This document shows, one piece after another, positions 43,641 through 54,023 of a stretch of 64,000 nt of DNA; position 1 is the first letter of the stretch, and the number at the start of each line of letters is the position of its first letter. The stretch is from Gari tellinella (lineage: Eukaryota; Mollusca; Bivalvia; Cardiida; Psammobiidae), in contig OV277871.1 in NCBI GenBank assembly GCA_922989275.2, positions 61,029,848-61,093,847 on the forward strand, given 5' to 3'. The translations under genes were made by a program, and so were the position numbers. The notes under the pieces were generated by a model that had not been told where the DNA came from, ran no database searches, and saw only the letters and a list, made by a program, of their open reading frames with translations.

Positions 43641-44639
43641 TGAAAGAAGTTTGAAGATTTTGCAATTGAGGATTTGGTACGTATTTCTGAGAAATTAACT
43701 TAGACTTTTAATTTCAATTGTAATTATTTGATTTAATCTGACCCTGTCCCAGTTATTTCATACTTTGTTGGAGGACGCATATATTTGAGAGAATCCAGAT
43801 CAGTTAGCAGACAGTATAGTTGCAGCAGACAGTAATTGGTATCCAGATCAGTTTGTCGACAACATTGCACTAGTTGTCGTCAGACAGTGCCCTGGATCCA
43901 GATCAGTTGAATTTACTTTACTGCAGTGCAGACGCCCCCCCCCCCCCATTTACTTAATATTTCAAATCTTTGATAGAGTTTATTGATTACATGTATTTGA
44001 TATTACAATGATAAAAATGAATTGTCTTTGTTGTCTTTTCTTATAAATACTGATATTTATAGTGTCAGTGTTATAGTTGGTATAAATAATACATGGAGTG
44101 GTGATAGCGTTGAATTTGAAAAAACACATAGTGAAATACTCAATAGTGACATATACTTTGAGTCTGAGATAATGTTGACTTAGTCAAAAGATGATTAAGG
44201 TGGATATTTATTATACTGTTTAGTAAGACAGCTGTTTTAAAGAAACTCGGAACACAAGTTAGTGATTTTAGTTCACTGGAAATGGTTTTAGTGATACAGA
44301 GTGTACACATATGAAAGGAGTTTGATACTTTGGCAAGAAGTTTGGAATATAGTTACATGATAGATACTTATTAAACAGTGGAACTCTAGTGATATATAGT
44401 GTCTACATTTTAAAGGTGATTGAGACTTGGTACATACTTTGGTGAGAAGTTTGTTTGAATAATATAGGAAGGAGACATAGACTTTATGATATTATTGTCA
44501 CATAATATTGTGATAAGATAGAGATTTTTTCAGTGCTTTGTGGAGTAATATTATTTTAATTTGTGTAATAGTGAAGTGTCTGGTTATAGTTCAACATTTA
44601 GTTTAGTGTTAATAGTGAAGTGTTTACAGCATTTTAATC

Positions 44640-45851
44640 ATGTCTGGTGAGGAAGATGACAAGTTATTGTCTTATCTGAAGGCAGTTGGTGTACCTCCTG
44701 TAAAGGACTTAGAGGACTTTAAGAAGTTTATGGTAGACTATGGTGACACGAAGGTACCATCAGAACCTAAGACCATTAAAACACAGGTTCATGCTCCACG
44801 CATTTCCATATTTTTCGGGGAAGAAGGCAAAGGCGAGGTATCATACCAGACATGGGCCTATGAGGTGAAGTGCCTTCAAGTAGAGAAGACATACACGGAT
44901 GAAGTCTTGCAACAATCCATTAGGAGATCCTTAAGAGGTCATGCTGCAGATCAACTGAGATATATAGGAGTCAAACCATCTATTGATGAAATACTGGATA
45001 GTTTCAACAGTACTTATGGTATGGTGGAGACACCAGAATCCATTTTGAAGAAATTCTACGCCTGCAAACAGAATTCCAATGAATCCGTACTGAATTATTG
45101 CATCAGATTGGAGGAAATTCATGCTCAAGCATTGAAGATGAAAGCCTTGACAGAGATTGATGGAATGTTGAAACGTGTCTTTTACAGAGGACTTACATCG
45201 CAGCTAAAACACCTTTCAGCTTTTAAGTTTGAAACTATACCTGATTACAGAAATTTCAAGAAAGAAGTTAGGCAGATTGAGAATGAGCTGAATGAAGACA
45301 AGGGTAGAGATCCAGACTCTGAGGAGGTCAAAACAAAATGCCACTCCATTAATAAGAAGGAAAAGTCCAAAACTGAACAACAACTGAGCGATATGACATC
45401 ATTGTTGGAGAAACTTAATGCAAGAATGGAGCAGCTAGAGAGCAACCAATCACAGAATACTTATTGTCAGCAACAGACACAGAGTCCAAATCAGCAGTTT
45501 CATCAGGATCAACCCACATTTCAGCAGGCACCTAATATGCAACAACAAACACAACAGCAGCAACAACCAAACAGGAACTTCCAACCAAACAGGAACTTTA
45601 CACAACCTCAACAATATGGAGGATATTATCAATCTCAACAGCCATATAGACCAGTAGGATGGAGAGGACAGAAACACTTTAGAGGTCCAGTGAGTGATAG
45701 ACCTAGAGGTCAAGGTCCATTTAGAGGTCAAGGAAGGGGAGATTACTCTTATAGAGTGCAAAGACCAACTGCAGGAAGGACATTTCAGCCAGAATGCTAT
45801 GCCTGCCATCAAAGAGGTCATTTTGCACGTGACTGCCATTTAAACTGTTAA
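44640..45851 (+). CDS. gag: Gag polyprotein
   Basis: 403 residues, starting at ATG 44640 (context TTTTAATCATGT) and ending at TAA 45849-45851. Residues about 50-230 resemble the retrotransposon capsid region (SYQTWAYEVKCL, LRGHAADQLRYIG, SILKKFYACKQNSNESVLNY). A charged segment (about 215-260) leads into a coiled-coil-like stretch (MTSLLEKLNARMEQLESNQS), then a Gln/Asn-rich and Arg/Gly-rich nucleic-acid-binding tail. One CCHC zinc knuckle (C-X2-C-X4-H-X4-C) spans residues 386-399. Gag assembles the intracellular particle and packages RNA. The frame is intact. Its last codons form the frameshift heptamer that gives access to pol. Confidence 0.95.
   Translation: MSGEEDDKLLSYLKAVGVPPVKDLEDFKKFMVDYGDTKVPSEPKTIKTQVHAPRISIFFGEEGKGEVSYQTWAYEVKCLQVEKTYTDEVLQQSIRRSLRGHAADQLRYIGVKPSIDEILDSFNSTYGMVETPESILKKFYACKQNSNESVLNYCIRLEEIHAQALKMKALTEIDGMLKRVFYRGLTSQLKHLSAFKFETIPDYRNFKKEVRQIENELNEDKGRDPDSEEVKTKCHSINKKEKSKTEQQLSDMTSLLEKLNARMEQLESNQSQNTYCQQQTQSPNQQFHQDQPTFQQAPNMQQQTQQQQQPNRNFQPNRNFTQPQQYGGYYQSQQPYRPVGWRGQKHFRGPVSDRPRGQGPFRGQGRGDYSYRVQRPTAGRTFQPECYACHQRGHFARDCHLNC
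45839..45845 (+). promoter_or_regulatory. -1 ribosomal frameshift heptamer
   Basis: TTTAAAC in the gag frame as T-TTA-AAC, the canonical X-XXY-YYZ form. It is followed by TGT and the gag TAA. Pol is in the -1 frame, open from 45833, so slippage here joins the two frames 6 bases ahead of the gag stop codon's last position. Confidence 0.9.
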
Positions 45852-45852
45852 G

Positions 45853-45900
45853 TGCTCAGATTACGGGTCAAAATGTGAGCAAGGACAAGAGAGTAGACCC
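45853..45900 (+). promoter_or_regulatory. Predicted H-type pseudoknot stimulating frameshifting
   Basis: Stem 1 pairs TGCTCA (45853-45858) with TGAGCA (45876-45881). Stem 2 pairs GGGTC (45865-45869) in the stem-1 loop with GACCC (45896-45900). The spacer from the heptamer is 7 bases, the typical distance. Loops are 6, 6 and 14 bases. Confidence 0.65.
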
Positions 45901-47545
45901 AAAACTTGTAGGAGAAACTAGTACAGTGAGGGTGGAGGTAGATGGTATTCCAACGACAGCATTATGTGATACAGGCTCTTGTGTATCAACCTGCTCAGAA
46001 CAGTTTTATAAGGAACATTTTAGCACAAAGGAACTTAAGCCATTGGATACCATTTTGAATATAGAGTGTGCAGATGGAAGCACATTGCCATACAGTGGAT
46101 ATATAGAAGCAGATCTTAAAGCCATTGGAATTTCTAATTCAAATCAACAAAAGTGCCTCTTTTTGATTGTTCCTGAAACAGACTACAACAAATCAACACC
46201 ATTTCTTTTGGGTACCAACATCTTAACTGAATTAATGACAGATTGTAAGGAACAACATGGTGTTCAATTTCTACAGAGAGCGAATTTATTTACACCTTGG
46301 TTTACTGCATTTAGATGCATGACACTAAGAGAAAGAGAGCTTAGAAGGAACAAAAACAAGATAGCCACAGTTCGGAATGCAGAAAGCCATAGGATCCAGA
46401 TAGGACCAAATCAGTCTATTAACATTAGGTGCACTACAGATAAAGAAATAGATCATCAACCTACATGTGCAATCATTACAGACACATCAAAATCTGCATT
46501 ACCAAATTTCATTGACATCACACCTGCAGTTGTACACTATGACAATACAAACAAGACAGACATTTTAGTGAACATTTCAAATTTAACAACACAGACTGTG
46601 AACATAGCTCCAAAAGCAATCATTGCGGAACTTCAACCAGTTACAGTGGATGACTCAGTTTATAAGGACATCAACTCAGATCACAAGTACAACATTTTTG
46701 ACGACATACACATTGGAGAATTAGCTACAGATCAAGAAAGACAACTTAGGGATTTACTTCTACACCATGAGGATATCTTTTCGAAAGGGGAAACTGACAT
46801 AGGAAAATGCAACTTGTTCAAACATAGGATAGAATTACACAATGCTACACCATTTAAACAACGACACCGCAGAATACCACCAGGAATGATTGAGGAAGTT
46901 AGGAAACATTTAGAGCAACTTTTGGCCGGTGGCATAATCAGGAAATCAAAGTCCCCTTGGGCATCCAACATAGTTTTAGTGCGCAAGAAGAATGGAAAGC
47001 TGAGGATGTGTGTCGACTACCGCATGCTGAATAATAGGACGATCAAGGACGCCTATGCTTTGCCCAGAGTAGAAGATGTTTTCGATTGTTTGCATGGTGC
47101 AAAATATTTTTCCACCATCGATATGAAGAGTGGTTACCACCAAGTAGAGATGGAAGAAGAACACAAGGAGAGAACGGCTTTCACTGTAGGACCGCTTGGA
47201 TTTTTCGAATACAACAAGATGCCGTTCGGATTATCAAATAGCCCGGCAACGTACCAACGTCTAATGGAAGAGTGTTTAGGAGACTACAACATGAAAATAT
47301 GCGTTATATACTTAGATGATCTCATTATTTTTAGTGACAGCTTTGATGAACACCTAGAAAGATTACATCTTATTTTGACCAGGTTAAGGGAATGTGGCAT
47401 AAAATTGTCATCAGAGAAATGTTTCTTCATGCAAAGGAAAGTAAAATTCCTTGGACATGTTGTGGGAGAACATGGGATAGAGACAGACCCAGATAAAACG
47501 GAAAAGATCAAGAACTACCCCAAACCAAGAAATTCAGATGAGCTC

Positions 47546-47548
47546 TGA
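47546..47548 (+). other. In-frame TGA interrupting pol
   Basis: The same frame continues open for more than 900 codons afterwards. This is a single nonsense change, not a frameshift. Confidence 0.95.
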
Positions 47549-50353
47549 TCATTTTTAGCATTTTGTGGCTATTATAGAAAATTTGTCCAAAACTTTTCAA
47601 AATTAACAAGACCTTTGTCAGACCTGTTACCACCAACATCAGCAAAGAAGAAAAGTAGGCCAAACCAGGATATGAAAGAATGGAAGTGGGAAGATGTTCA
47701 CCAAAAGACGTTCGAACAACTGAAAGAAATACTAACAAGCCCTCCAATTTTGGCTTATCCAAATTTTTACTTGCCTTTTGAGTTGCACACAGATGCAAGT
47801 GCACAGGGACTTGGAGCTGTATTATACCAGAAACAAGATGAGAAAAAGAAAGTAGTAGCCTATGCCAGTAGGAGCCTTAGCAAATCAGAGCGTAATTATA
47901 GCGCCTTCAAGTTAGAGTTTTTAGCTCTCAAGTGGGCAGTAACTGAGAAGTTCTCGGATTATTTGTTAGGCAACAAGTTCAGTGTTTATACTGACAACAA
48001 TCCTCTAACTCATATTCTGACTTCTGCGAAACTCGAAGCGACAGGACAACGTTGGGTAGCAGCACTTAGTGATTATAATTTTGATATCACCTACAGGCCA
48101 GGAACCAAAAACATAGATGCCGATACACTGTCTAGATATCCTAAGTCAGCAAAAGAAGAATCAAAGAAATCAATAGACAACAAAACAATCAAGGCAATCT
48201 GCAACACAATACATGTAACTCCATTTATAGAAGTACTGCCACATCAAAATATTAATGTAGTTGAAGCAACAGAGAGTCCAGGACAAACAATGGCACAAAT
48301 TGAAGTTAGGGAGATCAGGAGACAGCAAAGGGAAGATCCAGTAATAGGAATTTGGTATAGGGCAATGTTAGACAGGCAAACTCCAAAAAAGCATATTATT
48401 TCTAGTAACCCCAAGCATCAAACCATGAACAGAAACTTCAAAAGTCTTCATATGATCAGAGGCATACTCTATAGAAAGGTTCAGGACAATGGTCAGGAAT
48501 TAAACCAATTAGTATTGCCAGATATTTACAAGCGTCAAGTGCTACAAGGATTGCACAACGAAGTAGGACATCCTGGAAAAGAGAGAACTGGTTCATTAGT
48601 ACGGGATCGCTTTTATTGGCCTGGATACATTAGTGAGATAGACAAATGGGTGCAACAGTGCGATAGGTGTCTACGCAGAAAATCTTCTACATCCAAAGCA
48701 CCAATGATCAGTATAGAGTCAACCTACCCACTTGAGAGAGTGTGCATGGATTATTTGACAGTTGATCCATGTCAAGGCAACATAGAGAACATTCTAGTCA
48801 TAACAGATCATTACACGAAATATTCGGTAGCAGTTGCAACAAGAAACCAAACAGCCAAAACAACAGCAGAAGCTCTTTTGAACCATTTTTTTCTTCAATA
48901 TGGCATACCCTCTATTCTCCATTCAGACCAAGGCAGAAATTTCGAATCAGAACTAATGAAGGAACTTTGTAAACTCATGGATATTCAGAAAACTAGGACA
49001 TCAATATACCATCCCATGTGTAACGGACAAACGGAACGTTATAACAGAACCTTGCTAAATATGTTAGGGACCTTAGAACAAGATAAGAAGAAAAATTGGA
49101 AGAAATATTTGCCAACACTAGTCTACGCATATAATGCAACCAAGCACGAGTCAACTGGGTTTACACCATATGAATTGATGTTTGGAAGGAAGCCAAAATT
49201 GCCAATTGACACAATTTTTCATTTAGACAGTAACAGAGACTGTATGACATCTGACTATGTCAAGGATTTGAAGGAGAGACTGGAATTTTCTCATGAATTG
49301 GCAAACAAGGCTCTCAAGAAAGCTAGAGAAAAGCAGAAACTCCACTTTGATAAGAAGGCCAAAGCTTCCCAAATTCAAATAGGTGACTCAGTTTTAGTGA
49401 AAATTTTAGCTTACGAAGGAAAGCACAAAATTGCGGACAAATTTGAACAGGAAAAATACAGAGTTATCGGTCAACCACACAATGATATACCTGTGTACAT
49501 TGTGAAATATGCAGATGGAACGGAAAGGTTACTGCACAGAAACCATTTACTGCCAATAGAAGTGGTAGATTCTGTCAGTGAGACTAAAGAGAACACCAAA
49601 AGCACTGTGGAGAAACAGAAACCAGTACCAAAACCAAGGTTACCAAGAACAAAAGTTCTGGTAGATAAACCAGTTTTGAGGAAAACTGAGAACAAGAGCA
49701 TAGATAATAGTAGACGTATAGGAGAGGACAGTGATGACACTGATAGTGATGTAGATGAATATGTCATCACATATTCAGGTAAACCAGAAGGACCGGCCGG
49801 TCATGATAGCAAAGAAAAGAGCAAGAAACACGTTAAGTTTAGTAGCAAAGAAGTAGAAATAGTTGAAGCCGTAGAGGATAAAGAGGAAGTACCAGATACA
49901 CATCCTACAGATGTGTCAGAGGTAAGTCTAGTAACAGTGGAAGATGTAGAGGAGACAAGTGTAGAAGAGACTGTTACAGAACAAGTAAGAACAGAACCTA
50001 CAGAAACAGTGCCAGAAGAAGAAGAGGTAAGTATAGAGAGTGAGAGTACTGAGGAAAGTAGTCCAGTTCCATCGCATGAAAAGGGAGGCGATGAGTTGCC
50101 AAAGAAAGATCCGCCATCTGTACCACCGCCACCCATTCCACTGCCACAGCCACCAATACCACAGCCAAGAAAGTCCACAAGGGACAAGAAGGAACCTGAT
50201 AGGTATACAGATGCAGCTTATGTTGTTCATAAGCAACAGACAGTGAGCAGTGTGGGACAGTCCAATTCTGATAAACAGAGTGAGCAGCTAAAGGGTTTAT
50301 TGAGGGAACAAGCTGCACTCACTGTGAAGTTGTTGGACACGGTGCTTAAGTAA
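47549..50353 (+). pseudogene. pol: Pol, part 2: RNase H, integrase and C-terminal tail
   Basis: Continues in the part 1 frame to TAA 50351-50353. The start LAFCGYYRKFVQNF is the RT connection. RNase H: first Asp in HTDAS (47792), YTDNNPLTH (Asp 47993), NIDADTLSRYP. Integrase zinc domain: His at 48554 and 48569, Cys at 48659 and 48668 (HHCC). Catalytic core: Asp 48749, Asp 48926, Glu 49034, with 35 residues between the last two (DX35E). A GPY/F-like segment ends LLHRNHLLPI (about 49526-49555). The remaining 260 or so residues are acidic and proline-rich (PPPPIPLPQPPIPQP) and end after a basic RKSTRDKKEPDRY motif. No chromodomain was seen. Catalytic residues are intact. Expression would need readthrough of the TGA. 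Confidence 0.9.
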
Positions 50354-51305
50354 TGTCATTTACTGTGTTTTTCAGTTTTAATTTATATGTTTTTAATATA
50401 GACATTTTGTTATAGTTGCAATTATAACCATTGAAGGTTTAATGAATTATAACTTGAGGACAGTATCAGTTGATTGAATTGTGAATAAAACATTTTTTGG
50501 AAGTGTAATTTATATAAATTACATTTTAAAGAAATGTTTATTGACAATATTAATAATTACACTTTGTGATTAGTTAGTTTAATTGATCAGAGATAAGTTT
50601 GAAATGCAATTCATTTATTTCAGTATGTTATGGACATTCATACAAAGGTTCAATGTATTATTTGCATTTATTTAGAAAGCTATTGTGTAATGTTTGTTGT
50701 ATTGTACAATAAATTTGAATAAATATATAGAAAGCTTTGTATTTATTTTGTATTTATTATATAAAATTGTGTGGAAACAATTTTCCAGAAGCAGGGGAGG
50801 AGAGAAACAAATTGAATAGCTTTACATTGCATTATAATTGTTTTTAATATTGTGTATTTTAACATTTTTTGTACTAACACTGTTTATCTTTAACAGAGAT
50901 GGAGGATATAACAGTGGAGTTGCTATGAAATCTTATTTTGTTTTGTATTCTTTTGCAGAATGCTGGCTAGCAGAAAAGGTTTATAGAGATAATGTCATTT
51001 CTTGAGTTTTTGTAGGTTGTATCTAGAGAAGATATAATCATATTATTATGTATGCTTAATTGTTAGTTTATACAAATTTAGTGTTCAGTATATGCATTGA
51101 ATTGTATTGAAACTGTACTAGGCAATTGAAGTTTAATAACATGATTTTATAAATATAATAGTTTATGTTGGATCTTGGAGCAATTATATTGTTCATTGGG
51201 TAGTTGTAAGATAGGTTCAGTGGTAGTTGATTATAAGTAAGTGGATTTTAGTCAGTTTAGTATTTGTGCATAGTTGGTGCTATAGTTTGAAGTCGAGACG
51301 ACTTT
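50354..51305 (+). other. 3' noncoding region of the retrotransposon
   Basis: AT-rich, no long open frame. AATAAA motifs at about 50485 and 50709 are not obviously functional. No env-like frame with signal peptide or membrane anchor was seen. Confidence 0.7.
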
Positions 51306-51322
51306 GAGGAAGAGGGGGAGAA
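51306..51322 (+). promoter_or_regulatory. Polypurine tract (plus-strand primer)
   Basis: GAGGAAGAGGGGGAGAA is 17 purines directly before TGTGAC, the expected LTR start. Confidence 0.85.
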
Positions 51323-52154
51323 TGTGACTCGGTGCAATTTGCGGTCTTTTCGGGTTATGATATTCGGCTCGGGTTTTAGGTAGATAGTTCCGGTTGTCAT
51401 TCTAATTTGTTCATTCTGAAAGTTGTCATTGACCAGAAAGGAACATTTATTGAATATACTTTGCTTTATAAATTTAGTAATTAGGATCCAATCAAAGATA
51501 TAGGTAGGTAAGATGTTAGTTGTTATCATTGGCTAGTTATTTGCTCGGGTGTATTTGTTTTTATCGATATTTAGGCTGAAATTAGAAGAGACGTACTTTC
51601 GGTTTATTCGCGCCATTTCTATCCTTTGTTCAAAATTACTTTCGACTGTCATAGATGATAGATCGTTTATTCACTTTTCAAACAGCATGTTAATAAAGTT
51701 CATTATTACAGAAATCACCTGCACCTGCACCAGAGAGAGAGATTGGCATTGAGCGTGTTCATAATACCAGATATTTTGGTGAGTTGTAAATGTATTGTGC
51801 CACTGTACCATTGTTTTATTTAGGTTTTTGTTAATGCTTTAAGCATTGTTTTAATTTAACTGAGATATCTACATGTACCAATGACATTTAAATGGAGCCA
51901 CTGGTAAGACAGATAAACATAAGTATAATTGTATGTTTTGAAATCATGTTTATATAGGGAACCGTTGTTGTCAGTGCAACTGTTTAAATATTTGTTTATT
52001 GCATATTTCAGAACGTTACGGTTACGTTACTTGCGAGAGTGTTATTCTCGTTCGTCATCCAGTGGTGCTGACGTGACATGTAGATAGAGAAATAAAGATC
52101 TATATAAAGAACTCTTCTGGCCACGTATTTATCTTTACGACCCGAAGGGTTAAA
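51323..52154 (+). mobile_element. 3' LTR, about 832 bp
   Basis: Begins TGTGACTCGG after the polypurine tract and ends GACCCGAAGGGTTAAA at the satellite. The expected terminal CA appears as AA, so GTTAAA roughly mirrors the TGTGAC start. AATAAA at 52091-52096 is a likely polyadenylation signal. The right boundary is fixed by the satellite. The left boundary rests on the PPT and TG rule because no second LTR is available for comparison. Confidence 0.75.
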
Positions 52155-54023
52155 TGTGCTTTGGTCAGGAATTGTCTTTTACCAAGTAATGAACCCAATA
52201 GTAAGATATTTGGAGGATTTCTGTGGCCCCTTAAGGTGTTGCGAAAACGTCGATTGAATAGATTGGGTCAAGGGTGATGTATAGAGACCGGACCCCTATC
52301 TACTCAATGTGGTGAAATTAACGTGTGCTTTGGTCAGGAATTGTCTTTTACCAAGTAATGAACCCAATAGTAAGATATTTGGAGGATTTCTGTGGCCCCT
52401 TAAGGTGTTGCGAAAACGTCGATTGAATAGATTGGGTCAAAGGTGATGTATAGAGACCGGACCCCTATCTACTCAATGTGGTGAAATTAACGTGTGCTTT
52501 GGTCAGGAATTGTCTTTTACCAAGTAATGAACCCAATAGTAAGATATTTGGAGGATTTCTGTGGCCCCTTAAGGTGTTGCGAAAACGTCGATTGAATAGA
52601 TTGGGTCAAAGGTGATGTATAGAGACCGGACCCCTATCTACTCAATGTGGTGAAATTAACGTGTGCTTTGGTCAGGAATTGTCTTTTACCAAGTAATGAA
52701 CCCAATAGTAAGATATTTGGAGGATTTCTGTGGCCCCTTAAGGTGTTGCGAAAACGTCGATTGAATAGATTGGGTCAAAGGTGATGTATAGAGACCGGAC
52801 CCCTATCTACTCAATGTGGTGAAATTAACGTGTGCTTTGGTCAGGAATTGTCTTTTACCAAGTAATGAACCCAATAGTAAGATATTTGGAGGATTTCTGT
52901 GGCCCCTTAAGGTGTTGCGAAAACGTCGATTGAATAGATTGGGTCAAGGGTGATGTATAGAGACCGGACCCCTATCTACTCAATGTGGTGAAATTACCGT
53001 GTGCTTTGGTCAGGAATTGTCTTTTACCAAGTAATGAACCCAATAGTAAGATATTTGGAGGATTTCTGTGGCCCCTTAAGGTGTTGCGAAAACGTCGATT
53101 GAATAGATTGGGTCAAAGGTGATGTATAGAGACCGGACCCCTATCTACTCAATGTGGTGAAATTAACGTGTGCTTTGGTCAGGAATTGTCTTTTACCAAG
53201 TAATGAACCCAATAGTAAGATATTTGGAGGATTTCTGTGGCCCCTTAAGGTGTTGCGAAAACGTCGATTGAATAGATTGGGTCAAAGGTGATGTATAGAG
53301 ACCGGACCCCTATCTACTCAATGTGGTGAAATTAACGTGTGCTTTGGTCAGGAATTGTCTTTTACCAAGTAATGAACCCAATAGTAAGATATTTGGAGGA
53401 TTTCTGTGGCCCCTTAAGGTGTTGCGAAAACGTCGATTGAATAGATTGGGTCAAAGGTGATGTATAGAGACCGGACCCCTATCTACTCAATGTGGTGAAA
53501 TTAACGTGTGCTTTGGTCAGGAATTGTCTTTTACCAAGTAATGAACCCAATAGTAAGATATTTGGAGGATTTCTGTGGCCCCTTAAGGTGTTGCGAAAAC
53601 GTCGATTGAATAGATTGGGTCAAAGGTGATGTATAGAGACCGGACCCCTATCTACTCAATGTGGTGAAATTAACGTGTGCTTTGGTCAGGAATTGTCATT
53701 TACCAAGTAATGAACCCAATAGTAAGATATTTGGAGGATTTCTGTGGCCCCTTAAGGTGTTGCGGAAACGTCGATTGAATAGATTGGGTCAAGGGTGATG
53801 TATAGAGACCGGACCCCTATCTACTCAATGTGGTGAAATTAACGTGTGCTTTGGTCAGGAATTGTCTTTTACCAAGTAATGAACCCAATAGTAAGATATT
53901 TGGAGGATTTCTGTGGCCCCTTAAGGTGTTGCGAAAACGTCGATTGAATAGATTGGGTCAGATTGGGTCAAGGGTGATTTATAGAGACCGGACCCCTATC
54001 TACTCAATGTGGTGAAATTAACG
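52155..54023 (+). repeat. 169-bp satellite, homogeneous block right of the retrotransposon
   Basis: About 11 monomers of the same types as 37319-41705 (GTGTGC, GATTGAATAG, TGATGTATAG). The last ones contain the first anomalies: a 10-bp duplication GATTGGGTCA at about 53951 and TGATTTATAG. Confidence 0.95.

Larger units (their letters stand above)
41706..44639 (+). promoter_or_regulatory. Long retrotransposon leader
   Basis: 2.9 kb without a long open frame, unusually long for the group. It contains a 90-bp tandem duplication (42021-42200), a GATATC-rich stretch with a 124-bp duplication (43394-43640), a C13 run (43935-43947) and three CCAGATCAGTT motifs (43806-43910). A strong donor (GGTGAGTG, GT at 41965) and an acceptor (TTTACAG ending 44629, ten bases before the gag ATG) would remove most of it. 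Splicing is a prediction. Confidence 0.6.
45833..47548 (+). pseudogene. pol: Pol, part 1: protease and reverse transcriptase
   Basis: Open in the -1 frame from 45833 to TGA 47546-47548. Without frameshifting the first possible internal start is the GTG at 45875. Counting from there: aspartic protease with catalytic DTG at residues 32-34 (45968-45976) and a flap-side LLGTN motif (about 110); a linker; then RT, with SPWASNIVLVRKKNG, the catalytic Asp of STIDMKSGYHQ (47120), MPFGLSNSPATYQ and the YLDD box at 479-482 (47309-47320). All key residues are present. The TGA lies in the conserved motif joining RT to RNase H, where relatives carry a sense codon (usually for a basic residue). A single C-to-T change could explain it. 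This breaks the polyprotein before RNase H and integrase. Confidence 0.9.
41706..52154 (+). mobile_element. Ty3/mdg4 (Gypsy) LTR retrotransposon lacking a visible 5' LTR
   Basis: Order: leader (41706-44639), gag, -1 frameshift site, protease, RT, RNase H, zinc-binding and DDE integrase, 3' noncoding DNA, polypurine tract, 3' LTR. RT before integrase places it in Ty3/mdg4 (Metaviridae). It splits one 169-bp monomer with a 4-bp TGTG duplication. No part of the 832-bp 3' LTR was found at the left end, which passes directly from satellite to TGTATCATAGATTGAGACG. Pol has one internal TGA. This copy is therefore probably non-autonomous. Confidence 0.9.

Noticed and set aside
47546..47548. TGA as a retroviral-type readthrough signal
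   Set aside because: It lies inside a conserved coding motif rather than between gag and pol, and the gag-pol junction already has a frameshift signal.
49471..50318. Minus-strand and alternate-frame open frames inside pol
   Set aside because: These are shadows of the acidic/proline-rich Pol tail on the coding strand.
50354..51305. An env-like third gene after pol
   Set aside because: No open frame of useful length, signal peptide or transmembrane segment was seen.
53830..54015. Open frame of 61 codons within the satellite
   Set aside because: It arises only because a 10-bp duplication shifts the frame in one monomer. Other monomers are closed.
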